DNA from: Spirochaetota bacterium
Lineage (GTDB): Bacteria; Spirochaetota; Leptospiria; Turneriellales; Turneriellaceae
NCBI GenBank assembly: GCA_963205035.1
Contig: CAUJII010000201.1
Coordinates: 1 to 29,726, forward strand
Direction of reading: 5' to 3'
DNA length: 29,726 nucleotides
Both the position numbers and the translations under genes were made by a program. The notes under the pieces are model-generated. The model was not told where the DNA came from and ran no database searches. It saw only the letters and a list, made by a program, of their open reading frames with translations. How positions within the stretch are numbered: the first letter of the stretch is position 1; every line of letters starts with the position of its first letter. Shown here piece by piece: positions 7,712-18,394 of this stretch.

Positions 7712-8563
7712 TCACAAGGAGGGAAAAATTTCTAAGAAAAAATAATGGATCACAAATACCCATACGAAGCTGCCCCAGCAGGCAAATAGTAACGGGTTGC
7801 GAAAAGGAAGGATCGGAACAGGTAAATAGAACACAGAAAAGGGGTTGCCATCCTTAGCCCACCGATAGAATGCTTCCCAAACACTGCTTGCCTGTTTATG
7901 GTGGAATAGGGTCAGGAAGATTTCTGCGGTATAGCCAAAATAGCCAAACAAGAATCCAAATATCCAAATTGGCGATAGTTTGACCAATCTGGTTTCAGAT
8001 AAGGTTTGGTGATTCGCATAAATATACAAGAAAACACCGAAACTCAGAACCATCATTCCTGGATAGAGGGCGACCTTTCGCAGAGTCTTGCTATGCGTGA
8101 CATATTCCCATGCATAGCGAAAAACAAAAAATTGATGTGTTCCGCAATAATTGCAGATGCGCTGGTTCGGAGTAACAACAGCACCGCAATTACGGCATTC
8201 GGTAATCTTCCGAATTTTCAACTTTGGTCCTCCCGTGCGGCGCGCCTTCCGAATCACGGAAAACTTTTGAAACCAACCTGAGCCAATTGAAAGCATTAAG
8301 CCAGAAACAATGAGAAGAAACAGTTGGCGCGAGTCAATTACTGTGGGAATGTAGGGGCCAACTGCGAACAAAATATCTACAATCAGTAAGACAGCAGTGT
8401 TAAGCACTTGTTCCTTTGGCCATGATCGCTTTATCTGCCCAGTAGGGTTGATTGCAATTTTGCTGTACTCTGTGCCGCAACGCGAACAGATCAAGTTGTC
8501 CTCTATTCCAGAACCGCATTTGGCACAATTAAAGCCTTCTATGAAATATTCCTTGGTTGCCAT
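7712..8563 (-). CDS. Double zinc-ribbon multi-pass membrane protein, function unknown
   Basis: 283 residues; no named family recognised. Two treble-clef-like zinc ribbons are visible: CAKC (residues 13-16) with CSRC (26-29), and CRNC (123-126) with CNYC (137-140), each of the form CxxC-x(9-10)-CxxC. Between and after them are about six hydrophobic segments (about 52-73, 80-98, 163-182, 197-218, 240-262, 263-281), so the ribbons probably sit on the cytoplasmic side of a membrane protein. The region after the second ribbon is rich in aromatic residues and resembles uncharacterised 'zinc-ribbon domain-containing' membrane proteins. AGGGAG lies about 12 bases before ATG 8561-8563. The DNA is visibly more A+T-rich than its neighbours and the gene sits inside a segment bounded by direct repeats, suggesting horizontal acquisition. 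No partner gene gives a functional clue. Confidence 0.7.
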   Translation of the reverse strand: MATKEYFIEGFNCAKCGSGIEDNLICSRCGTEYSKIAINPTGQIKRSWPKEQVLNTAVLLIVDILFAVGPYIPTVIDSRQLFLLIVSGLMLSIGSGWFQKFSVIRKARRTGGPKLKIRKITECRNCGAVVTPNQRICNYCGTHQFFVFRYAWEYVTHSKTLRKVALYPGMMVLSFGVFLYIYANHQTLSETRLVKLSPIWIFGFLFGYFGYTAEIFLTLFHHKQASSVWEAFYRWAKDGNPFSVFYLPVPILPFRNPLLFACWGSFVWVFVIHYFFLEIFPSL

Positions 8564-8711
8564 CTATTTGTGTCTCTCCCTTGCTCTAATCCATAATAAA
8601 ATTCTACAGGCAAGATTCCAACGTAGCTTTATTCTGTCATCCTGAATGCGAGATACTCACAACCAGATAATGAAATCTTAACTAAATGTCTTTTTTGGTT
8701 GCGGTACCGGG

Positions 8712-8727
8712 TCGGCACGGATGCCGA
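8712..8727. repeat. Short hairpin between the zinc-ribbon gene and the receptor gene
   Basis: TCGGCA-CGGA-TGCCGA is a perfect 6-bp stem with a 4-base loop, about 50 bases past the end of the receptor gene (minus strand) and upstream of the zinc-ribbon gene start. No T-run follows on either strand, so it is a doubtful terminator. The rest of 8564-8777 shows nothing beyond the direct repeat copy. Confidence 0.3.
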
Positions 8728-8768
8728 ACAGTACAAAGATGCATGCATTTCGCACAACTAAATCGCAC

Positions 8769-8785
8769 CGCGACTAACTATGCGC
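8769..8785 (+). repeat. 17-bp direct repeat, right copy (at receptor-gene stop)
   Basis: CGCGACTAACTATGCGC, identical to 7535-7551. It contains the stop codon of the minus-strand receptor gene (CTA at 8778-8780 read as TAG). Confidence 0.85.
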
Positions 8786-10817
8786 CGGTAAAATGAATGC
8801 TGAGAAGCGACAGGTCGTCCGTCCGGTGCCCATATTTCTCAATACCGGCCGGTATCTTGCGAATATCACCTCTCGAATCGGCGACGATACGCAGAAAACG
8901 CTGTTCGTCAGAATCAATGACTCCGCTGATTTCTACGTCGTCGCGGCCGTCTGAACCGAAGATGAGAGTATCCCCTTTGTTGAGTTCAAATCTCTTGAGC
9001 GCAAATTTCTTGCTCTCTTCTGGCATGCCGAGTTTTCGTGTCATGATTTCTTTCTCGAAAAAATCGGCGCGGCCATGCCGATACAGCACACCCCACGGAT
9101 GCTCGCAATTAATGTAGTACGTCACGCCTGTCTTCGCTTGGACAAGCCCGAACGCAGCCGACATCAACATCGACGCATCAAAAAGTGTAAACATATAGTT
9201 CAACTCTTTATACATCCGGTATAGATAGGTCTGCGGCTCGCTACGGATTTCCTGGCTATGCACAGTCCGTCCTAAAATAGAGTGGAGAGTAACTCCGCAG
9301 ATGAGCGCGCCCGAAGCCCCTTGGCTCGACTTGCCCATCGCGTCGCCGTTAAAAAAGAAAAGCCATTCGCCTTCGGTGTCTGCAAAGCGTAGCTTTGTGA
9401 GAAAACAAATATCTCCACCGATGTCGCCTTCTCTTCCACGAAAGCTAAACGTCTTTTTTTGCTCCATGAGAAACTCGGCAGTGAGGCCGTCGAGTTTTGA
9501 GTTGCGCAGGATGAGCGGTTGTATTAAGAGCGACATCAATAGGTAGTCGCCTTCTTGCATCTCTTGAAGCTTTGTTACGTCTGCGAGTGCAGTATTGAGT
9601 GCTTCGGTGCGCCTTGCGACTTTCTGCTCCAAATTTTCATTCGCCTCACGAATTTCGCCGATACGCTTCTGGAGCTCTTGCGCCAGTTGGTTAAAGCTCG
9701 ACGCCACCGCACCCAGCTCGTCGGCGGATTGTTTAGCAACGCGCACATCAAGCGCACCTTCGCCGAAACGCGTCATTGCGTTAGAAATCGTTCCCGCATA
9801 GTCTGCGATGTTGTGGCCAATCTTAAACGCCAAGACTATGCCAAAAAAGAGGACAAGAAGCGTGAAGACAAACGTGCCCCAGAAAAGAATGAACATGAGG
9901 AGTTTGGAAAACGGTGGATTGACTGCGACGGCAATACCTGTGCGCGTAATTTCCGGGCTACCGACAGGCGTCACGACGGGCAGGTATCTAAAGGAAAGCC
10001 TTTCGAAAGACGGCTTGTCGTGCTTGAGTCCTATGGGCACCTTGCGAGTCAAGGTGTACGTGCGATTTTCTTCTGTGTAGATAGTATCGTAATCAACGGG
10101 AGGCTTATCGAAAAATGAATTCGAGAAGATGCGACCGTTCAAAATGAAGTAGATATCCGCTTGCGTGAGACTTGCAAGCCGCGATGCAAATTTATGATTC
10201 AAGACATAACCCGTCTGAACAGCGCCGACTATTTCGCGGTCGATATAAACGGGGACGGTGTTTTGTAAGACAAGCTCATTCGACTCCACCATGAGATTCG
10301 CCGTATTCTTTCCTTTCTTCAGCGCGTTCTCGACATAAGGTTTTGTGTGTTCATCGCCACCAAACTCAGACGGCTTATGCGTCTTAACGATGACAATTCC
10401 CTTCTTATCATAAACTGTCACTTGATCGAGCGCAACGCTCTTGGAAAGTTGTTGCGCGACGCGAAGCACAGGTCCCGCGTTGATTGTCTCTGCGATGAGT
10501 TCCTTTTTTATCGTTGGGTTGTCGGCTAACATTTTGCCATAAATAAGCGTTGTGCGCTCGTAGTAGTTATACGCGTTACGCGCAGCGATCATTTTTTGAA
10601 TCAGCGTCTCGTCGATTTGGCGCGATACTTGCAAATATAAGAATAAGAAAAGTCCCGAAATGAGAACAAGCATCGGCACAGCCAACACAAGAATGATAAA
10701 GTTTATTTTTCCCGTAAGAGAATTTTGTTTGATGCGATTGTAAACTCTGTCAGGCAGAATTTTTCGCTTTTCCCAATACGAAACAAATCGAACGATAACT
10801 TGTTTGATACGATTCAT
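8778..10817 (-). CDS. Membrane receptor: Cache-like sensor, HAMP, SpoIIE-type PP2C phosphatase
   Basis: 679 residues. Helix 1 (about 39-62) and helix 2 (about 306-330) enclose a roughly 240-residue extracytoplasmic region with the look of a double Cache domain (long N-terminal helix, then VTVYDKKGIVIVKT). A HAMP domain (about 332-385) and a coiled coil (about 385-420) lead into a PPM/PP2C phosphatase (about 430-679). Catalytic acidic motifs are all present: GDIGGDIC (464-471), FFNGDAMGKS, FGSDGRDDVE and RTDDLSLL. It should therefore be an active serine/threonine phosphatase, probably acting on an anti-anti-sigma (STAS) protein in a partner switch; no STAS or anti-sigma kinase gene is in the window. 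The ATG overlaps the stop of the upstream binding-protein gene (ATGA, 10814-10817), so the two proteins are likely made in fixed ratio and may act together. Its stop lies in the 17-bp direct repeat. Confidence 0.87.
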   Translation of the reverse strand: MNRIKQVIVRFVSYWEKRKILPDRVYNRIKQNSLTGKINFIILVLAVPMLVLISGLFLFLYLQVSRQIDETLIQKMIAARNAYNYYERTTLIYGKMLADNPTIKKELIAETINAGPVLRVAQQLSKSVALDQVTVYDKKGIVIVKTHKPSEFGGDEHTKPYVENALKKGKNTANLMVESNELVLQNTVPVYIDREIVGAVQTGYVLNHKFASRLASLTQADIYFILNGRIFSNSFFDKPPVDYDTIYTEENRTYTLTRKVPIGLKHDKPSFERLSFRYLPVVTPVGSPEITRTGIAVAVNPPFSKLLMFILFWGTFVFTLLVLFFGIVLAFKIGHNIADYAGTISNAMTRFGEGALDVRVAKQSADELGAVASSFNQLAQELQKRIGEIREANENLEQKVARRTEALNTALADVTKLQEMQEGDYLLMSLLIQPLILRNSKLDGLTAEFLMEQKKTFSFRGREGDIGGDICFLTKLRFADTEGEWLFFFNGDAMGKSSQGASGALICGVTLHSILGRTVHSQEIRSEPQTYLYRMYKELNYMFTLFDASMLMSAAFGLVQAKTGVTYYINCEHPWGVLYRHGRADFFEKEIMTRKLGMPEESKKFALKRFELNKGDTLIFGSDGRDDVEISGVIDSDEQRFLRIVADSRGDIRKIPAGIEKYGHRTDDLSLLSIHFTGA

Positions 10818-11791
10818 GGCGTCGTTTTCTCTTCCGCAGGGGGAGTAAAATTTTTGATAAGCCGCCCGGTTTGTCTGACAGCTCCATAAAAAGCCGGAGA
10901 AAACACAACGTAGCCCGAATAGGGAAACCCGACTTCTTTGTTCAGGACGAGTCTGCCGTCTTGAGTTTTAGTCTGCTTAGTTATTCGCGACAGCGTGCGC
11001 TGTAGTTTGATTGCAAATGGGTGGCCCTTGTTCTTGGAGACTACAATCGCGTCATAGGGAATAAGTTCTGTGCGCAGGAGAACTCGAACCGAGCCGACCG
11101 CTTGCTTTTGGTGGCGTTCAACGTATCCATCCCACGTAGCGCCGGCTGCAACTTTGCCAGAGACAACCGCTTCGACCACGTTGGCATGCGAACCCAAGTA
11201 ATAGATTTTTGAAAAAAAGTGGTATGGATTGATCCCCCGCTGTAAGAATATTGAAAGAGGGAATTTATACCCCGAGCTCGAACCTTTTTCGACAAACGCA
11301 AATTCTTTTCCTTTGAGACTTTGAAGCGTCTTGTATTGCTTTCCCACAATGATTGCGCCTCGATAATACGATTGCCCATCGTTCTGCGTCGAAGCGACGT
11401 ACGTTGAAAACTTCTCGATCCCCGCATCGAGAGCGTCGGCATAAGAGCCCGCCGAGAACGCCGCAATCTGGATAATGCCGCGCTTCAAATCGTTGAAGAG
11501 TTCTTGGTATTCTTGCGTAACGATGAAACGCACTTTGACACCCATCTGCTCGCTGAGGTATGCGATGAGCGGCGCATGCATCGTACGCATTTTCTCAGGG
11601 TCATCCCACGGCGTGATGCCAAAGTTGACGGCGTTCCCACCCTCGTTGTCGATTTGATCAGTTTCGAGAGCGTTGTCTTCTGTGGTATATACTTCTTTGG
11701 GATCTCCAGCGGCGAGTTGCGACACATCGACTCCCGCGCCGCCACAGCCGCACTGCAAGACGATAAGTAAAACAACGATAAGCCTACGCAA
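10814..11791 (-). CDS. PhnD-type phosphate/phosphite/phosphonate-binding lipoprotein
   Basis: 325 residues. A basic hydrophobic leader (RRLIVVLLIVLQCGCGG) with cysteines at 14 and 16 suggests a lipoprotein with a relaxed spirochaetal lipobox. The mature part has the PhnD-family pattern: NFGITPWDDPEKM at the first strand, an APLIAYLSEQMGVKV segment, FSAGSYADA, VEKGSSSGYKFP at the ligand loop, and SGKVAAGATWDGY. PhnD-like proteins bind phosphonate, phosphite or similar oxyanions for an ABC transporter, but no PhnC/PhnE ATPase or permease is adjacent. Instead the stop overlaps the start of a Cache–HAMP–PP2C receptor, so a sensing role is more likely than uptake. The start is TTG at 11789-11791 with AAGGAA six bases upstream; no ATG or GTG fits the leader better. 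Ligand identity is not determined. Confidence 0.82.
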   Translation of the reverse strand: MRRLIVVLLIVLQCGCGGAGVDVSQLAAGDPKEVYTTEDNALETDQIDNEGGNAVNFGITPWDDPEKMRTMHAPLIAYLSEQMGVKVRFIVTQEYQELFNDLKRGIIQIAAFSAGSYADALDAGIEKFSTYVASTQNDGQSYYRGAIIVGKQYKTLQSLKGKEFAFVEKGSSSGYKFPLSIFLQRGINPYHFFSKIYYLGSHANVVEAVVSGKVAAGATWDGYVERHQKQAVGSVRVLLRTELIPYDAIVVSKNKGHPFAIKLQRTLSRITKQTKTQDGRLVLNKEVGFPYSGYVVFSPAFYGAVRQTGRLIKNFTPPAEEKTTP

Positions 11792-11844
11792 GTGACTTCC
11801 TTTACCCCAAAGTAGTTACTCGGCTTCGACGTCAACCGGGTTTC

Positions 11845-11912
11845 GAGTTTTTGCCCTGTTTCAAAACTCAGAAATGGCTTTGCTTCGTATCGTTGAGCAG
11901 AGGTTTTGAAAC
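11845..11912 (+). promoter_or_regulatory. lon leader with two mutually exclusive hairpins
   Basis: Arms GAGTTTT (11845-11851) and AAAACTC (11863-11869) form a 7-bp stem. GTTTCAAAAC (11858-11867) and GTTTTGAAAC (11903-11912) form a 10-bp stem whose right arm fills the space between the ribosome-binding site AGAGG (11899-11903) and ATG 11913. The two stems share 11863-11867, so only one can form at a time. This is compatible with translational control of lon; it is seen in sequence only. Confidence 0.35.
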
Positions 11913-14249
<2,337 letters not shown>

Positions 14250-14250
14250 A

Positions 14251-15210
14251 ATGTTGCCTCTCACGGCAGAAGAGTGGCAACGCGTCTCTATCGCTCCGAT
14301 GATGGAGATTACCGACCGCAGGTTTCGATACTTCATACGACTTCTCAATCCTCACGTGCGCCTATACACCGAGATGGTCGTAGCGCACGCAATCGTCAAA
14401 GGCGATAGAAACCGTCTTTTGGCGTTCGACGCGAAAGAACACCCTGTTGTCTTACAGTTAGGCGGGGACGATCCGCTCCTGTTGGCAGAGGCAGCGTCGA
14501 TTGCCGCAGACTTTGGCTATGACGCCATCGACATCAACTGCGGCTGCCCGAGCGAACGCGTCGAAAGCGGAAACTTCGGCGTGACTCTCATGCGTAAGAA
14601 CGAGCTTGTGCGCCAAATTATCGAAAAGATTTCTCAGAAGGTTGAGCTGCCCGTGAGTATTAAATGCCGCATCGGCATCACGGGTGAAGAGAGCGAAGAA
14701 AAACTCGAAAAGTTTGCACAAGATATTTTTTCCGCAGGCGCGGCGTCGCTCACCGTCCACGCACGGACTGCGACGTTGGGCGGTTTATCGCCTAAAGAGA
14801 ATCGATCGGTACCTCCCCTTCGCTACGATTGGGTTTATCGACTCAAAGAAAAATTTCCAGAAAAAACGATCGAGTTAAACGGCGGCGTGAGAGATACCCC
14901 AGCCATCCGCGAGCATCTTTCTAGAGTCGACCGTGTGATGCTCGGGCGTCTTGCACAGGAAAACCCCTGCTTCTTCGCCATTGAAAATTTAGATTCGATG
15001 GGGGAACGTCTCGCAATCTTATCGCAGATGGCAGAATATGCGGCGCAGTGGGAGAAATCCCCCATAACCGCTGCGCGCTTTTTCACCAACATGCTCAATG
15101 TGTTTCATGGTTTACCGGGTTCGCGTGCGGCGCGGCGGTTCTTGAGCGAAGAAGGGCGCACACTTTCTCCCGCCTCAGCCGTGGAGAAACTCAAAGAGCG
15201 CGCGCTTTGA
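14251..15210 (+). CDS. dusA: tRNA-dihydrouridine synthase, DusA-like
   Basis: 319 residues. Dus enzymes are FMN-dependent and reduce uridines in the tRNA D-loop with NADPH. The TIM-barrel signatures are clear: SIAPMMEITDRRFRYFIRLL (residues 13-32), LYTEMVVAHAIVKGD, HPVVLQLGGDDP and DINCGCPSERV with the catalytic cysteine at 99. SIKCRIGI, LTVHARTA, ELNGGV and VMLGRLAQENP form the FMN-phosphate and tRNA sites. APMxxxTDRxxRYFxR and CPSxRV favour the DusA subgroup over DusB/DusC. The gene begins one base after lon ends, so it is cotranscribed with and possibly translationally coupled to lon; I know of no functional link. It ends four bases before the convergent RND pump gene, leaving no room for a separate terminator. 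Confidence 0.88.
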   Translation: MLPLTAEEWQRVSIAPMMEITDRRFRYFIRLLNPHVRLYTEMVVAHAIVKGDRNRLLAFDAKEHPVVLQLGGDDPLLLAEAASIAADFGYDAIDINCGCPSERVESGNFGVTLMRKNELVRQIIEKISQKVELPVSIKCRIGITGEESEEKLEKFAQDIFSAGAASLTVHARTATLGGLSPKENRSVPPLRYDWVYRLKEKFPEKTIELNGGVRDTPAIREHLSRVDRVMLGRLAQENPCFFAIENLDSMGERLAILSQMAEYAAQWEKSPITAARFFTNMLNVFHGLPGSRAARRFLSEEGRTLSPASAVEKLKERAL

Positions 15211-15214
15211 ATTG

Positions 15215-18200
15215 TTAGTCGTCGTCTCTCTTGGGATTTTTGATCTCGCGCTCAAAAATAATCGAGTAGAGCGCCGGTAGAAGCAACGCAGTTATCACCG
15301 TCGCAATGATGAGCCCACCAATGACGACTGTCGCTAAGGGTTTCTGCACTTCGGAACCCAACCCCGAGTTAACAGCCATCGGTAAAAAACCCAAACCGGC
15401 AACGAGCGTTGTAATGACAACGGGCCTAAACCTGTCGAGAGTTCCTTCAAAGACGAGCTTACGCACGTCTTCCTTGGGATGTTTTGAAACAAGGCTGTCG
15501 TAATGCGTAACGAGAACAAGACTGTTTAAGATCGCAATTCCCATAAGGGCGATAAATCCCACGCCTGCGGAGATGCTGAAGTTCATTCCCACCGCTGTGA
15601 GGGTCAGAACTCCCCCGACGATCGCTGCGGGAATTCCCATGAAGACTAAGAGCGACTGTTTGTAGCTGCCGAAGTAGCGCACCAAAATCAAAAAAATCGC
15701 CAAGAGCGTAATGGGAATAATAATCGCAAGACGCACCTTTGCGCGCTCGAGATTTTTGAACTGCCCGCCCCAAGTAATTTCGTAGAATTCGGGTATCGGC
15801 ATTTCCTTTTCGATAGCGACTTGCGCGGTGCGAACAAAAGTTTCAACGTCGATTCCTGCGAGGTTAATCGAGAGTGCTGTGTAGCGGCGCCCATCGCTGC
15901 GCGCAATTGTTGAGACTTGCGAACGCTCAGTGATTTTTGCAACACGGTGCAAGGGAACGCTACCGCCTGAATCTAAACCCACGGGAATGTTACGGATGTG
16001 CCAAACATCGTTTCTAAGTTTTGGGTCGAGCCGCAGCACAATCGGAAACCGGTACGCACCCTCGTAGAAATTACCGATTTGATTGCCACCCATCGCGGTT
16101 TCAACGACGTGATTTACGTCTTGAAGGTCGAGTCCGTAAAACGATATTGCCGCGTAGTCGAGTTCGATGTCCAAGACCGGGCTTTTCGTCAAGGGGATGA
16201 CCGGATCGGGTTGTGCGCTCTCCACGCCGGGTATCTTCTCGATGATTTTTTGCCCTTGGTCGACCATCTTGCTGAGCATTTCTAAATCCGTGCCGTAGAT
16301 ACGCATCGTCACGTCGGCGCGCGAGCCCTCGATCATTTCGTTGAACCGCATCTCGATGGGTTGTGTCATCGAAGTCTCTTGTTTTTTTTCTGGAATTTCT
16401 TTTTTTAGCGCCTCGGTCATTTCTTTATAGAGGCCGTCTTTACTAATCGTCCGCCCGTTGACCTTGCGCCACTTCGAGGTATCCTTTTCTAAAATGACAA
16501 ATGTGTCGGAGAAGAAAATACCTGCGGGGTCGGTCGCAGATTGCGGCGTGCCAAAGCGGCTAAAAATTTCTTTCGCTTCAGGAAATCCCATGAGGATTTT
16601 TTCAGACTTCTTTTGCATTTCGAGAATGTCGTCGTAGCTTGTTTCAACCGAGCGGCTGAAGTTGATGACCATATCGCCTTCGTTGAGCTTCGGAATGAAC
16701 TCGCCACCCATGCGAAAAAAGAGAGCGATTGAAATTACAGTAATAGCGATGACGGGAAAAATTACCTTCCAGGGATTCTTGAGTGAGAAACGGAGCAATG
16801 GCTCATACCCTTTGAGAATATAACGCAAAACAAGAGGCGTCTTGTGATCGATTTTTCCGTCGGGGCTGCGCTTTATCTTAAAGAAGAGATAGCCCAAAAC
16901 TGGCATGAGGACAAGAGCCAAGACAAGGCTCGCGGCCATTGCCAAGAGCACCGTCTGCGCCATCGGCTTGAACATTTTTCCCTCGACGCCTTGCAGCGCA
17001 AAAAGCGGAACAAAGACGCCCATGATAATGATGAGCGCGGTGAGAATAGGTTTGAGCACTTCGAGCGTCGCATCGAGAATGAGCTGCCGTTTGACTTTCC
17101 CTTTGAGCGGCGTTTGCGAATCGTGGTCTTCGACGCGACGGATCATGTTTTCAAACATGACGACCGATGCATCGACCAATAACCCAAAGTCGATCGCTCC
17201 CAAACTCATGAGGTTGCCTGAAACATGAAAATAGTTCATCCCGATGACTGCGATGAGCATCGAGATGGGTATCGCCAACGAAACAAGAATCGCTGCACGA
17301 ATATTTCCTAAAATAAGAAGAAGGACGACGATGACAAATCCTGCGCCTTCGGCTAGATTCTTGAGAACAGTCTTTACCGTCGCGTTGACTAAATAATCGC
17401 GCGAATAGAGCGGCTTAACCTGAACGTCTTGCGGCAGCTTCAGTTTCTTGAAAGCCTTCTTGATTGAAGATGCGACGTTGCGGCTATTGGCGCCTGCAAG
17501 CATCATCGGCATGCCGATGACCGCCTCTTCGCCTTTGTACGTGGCTCCCCCTAAAGGCTGCGGATAGTGCACCGTGACAGTACAAATTTCGCCTAAGCGC
17601 ACCGGCGCACCAAAAAACGTTCTCTTGATGGGCACCTTGCGGATGTTATCGAGATCGGTGATGCGCCCCAGCGTGCGGATGACGATTTGTTTTCCGTCGC
17701 GTTGGATGTAGCCGCCGCCGTAGTTTTCGCCCAACGAATTGAGGCGTTCCGTGACTTGCTCAATCGTCAAGCCGTGCATGCTCAACTTATCGGTGTTGAT
17801 GTTGATGTGAATTTCTTTGGGATATCCACCGAATGTATCGACGTCGGCAACGCCTTTGACGCCTTTAAGCTGCCTCTTGATGATGTAGTCTTGAACTGTG
17901 CGCAGATAGATGAGGCGATCCTTTTCAGGCTTCTTCGCCAACTCGGTGTCGGGCTTTGCCTCGACCACGTAAAAGAAGACTTCACCCAGTCCCGTCGACA
18001 AGGGTGCCAACTCGGGAACAAGACCCGTGGGCAAATTATCGACGACTTGGTTGAGTCGTTCGCTAATTTGCTGGCGCGCCAAATAAATATTCGCATCGTC
18101 TTCGAAGATAATAGTTATTTGCGATAGGCCGTATTTGGAAACCGAACGAATTTCCTCGACCTTGGGAATCCCTTGGAGCTCCGTTTCGATGATGTACGTG

Positions 18201-18394
18201 ACGGTCGCCTCGACGCGCTCAGGATCGAGTGCGCCCGTTTTTGTAATCACCATCGATTGAACGTTCGTGATGTCGGGGACTGCATCGACGGGGAGCTTGA
18301 AAGTATAGAACAAACCCGCAGCGCAGAGTAAAAATGTTACCCCTAAAACGGCAGGGCGATTTTCGAGAGCCAGGCGAATAATTTTAGAGAACAT
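15215..18394 (-). CDS. czcA: CzcA-family heavy-metal efflux RND pump
   Basis: 1059 residues, typical of heavy-metal RND proteins (about 1,040-1,070). The N-terminal LPVDAVPDITNVQ signature (34-46) is diagnostic. The fourth membrane helix has IDFGLLVDASVVMFEN with Asp402, Asp408 and Glu415, the proton-relay residues and the same numbering as in Cupriavidus CzcA. MTQPIEMRFNEMIEGSRADV is the form seen in Co/Zn/Cd/Ni (CzcA/CnrA-type) pumps rather than copper/silver CusA. It should export divalent metal from periplasm or cytoplasm in a tripartite complex. Its ATG overlaps the end of the outer-membrane factor gene by 11 bases. No periplasmic adaptor (CzcB-like) gene lies beside it, which is unusual; the adaptor must be encoded elsewhere or be replaced. 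Metal specificity remains inferred. Confidence 0.92.
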   Translation of the reverse strand: MFSKIIRLALENRPAVLGVTFLLCAAGLFYTFKLPVDAVPDITNVQSMVITKTGALDPERVEATVTYIIETELQGIPKVEEIRSVSKYGLSQITIIFEDDANIYLARQQISERLNQVVDNLPTGLVPELAPLSTGLGEVFFYVVEAKPDTELAKKPEKDRLIYLRTVQDYIIKRQLKGVKGVADVDTFGGYPKEIHININTDKLSMHGLTIEQVTERLNSLGENYGGGYIQRDGKQIVIRTLGRITDLDNIRKVPIKRTFFGAPVRLGEICTVTVHYPQPLGGATYKGEEAVIGMPMMLAGANSRNVASSIKKAFKKLKLPQDVQVKPLYSRDYLVNATVKTVLKNLAEGAGFVIVVLLLILGNIRAAILVSLAIPISMLIAVIGMNYFHVSGNLMSLGAIDFGLLVDASVVMFENMIRRVEDHDSQTPLKGKVKRQLILDATLEVLKPILTALIIIMGVFVPLFALQGVEGKMFKPMAQTVLLAMAASLVLALVLMPVLGYLFFKIKRSPDGKIDHKTPLVLRYILKGYEPLLRFSLKNPWKVIFPVIAITVISIALFFRMGGEFIPKLNEGDMVINFSRSVETSYDDILEMQKKSEKILMGFPEAKEIFSRFGTPQSATDPAGIFFSDTFVILEKDTSKWRKVNGRTISKDGLYKEMTEALKKEIPEKKQETSMTQPIEMRFNEMIEGSRADVTMRIYGTDLEMLSKMVDQGQKIIEKIPGVESAQPDPVIPLTKSPVLDIELDYAAISFYGLDLQDVNHVVETAMGGNQIGNFYEGAYRFPIVLRLDPKLRNDVWHIRNIPVGLDSGGSVPLHRVAKITERSQVSTIARSDGRRYTALSINLAGIDVETFVRTAQVAIEKEMPIPEFYEITWGGQFKNLERAKVRLAIIIPITLLAIFLILVRYFGSYKQSLLVFMGIPAAIVGGVLTLTAVGMNFSISAGVGFIALMGIAILNSLVLVTHYDSLVSKHPKEDVRKLVFEGTLDRFRPVVITTLVAGLGFLPMAVNSGLGSEVQKPLATVVIGGLIIATVITALLLPALYSIIFEREIKNPKRDDD

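Larger units (their letters stand above)
7535..8785. mobile_element. Putative inserted segment flanked by 17-bp direct repeats
   Basis: The segment between the repeat copies at 7535-7551 and 8769-8785 carries a single gene and a hairpin repeat. Hand counts of single 60-base rows gave about 37-47% GC inside (rows starting 7861, 7981, 8341) against about 53% in a recJ row (6901). Deleting one repeat copy and the interior restores convergent recJ and receptor genes with adjacent stop codons (TAA followed by the complement of TAG). No transposase, integrase or long terminal inverted repeats are visible, so the mechanism is unknown and 'mobile element' is an inference from structure. Confidence 0.4.

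Noticed and set aside
7546..7857. Open frame of 103 codons on the plus strand after recJ
   Set aside because: It crosses the hairpin repeat, overlaps the end of the zinc-ribbon gene in antisense and has no ribosome-binding site or family features.
9555..10118. 187-codon plus-strand frame opposite the receptor gene
   Set aside because: It is antisense to a gene with intact HAMP and phosphatase motifs; its translation shows no domain.
11792..11912. CIRCE or sigma-32-like heat-shock element upstream of lon
   Set aside because: No TTAGCACTC/GAGTGCTAA pair and no matching promoter boxes were found.
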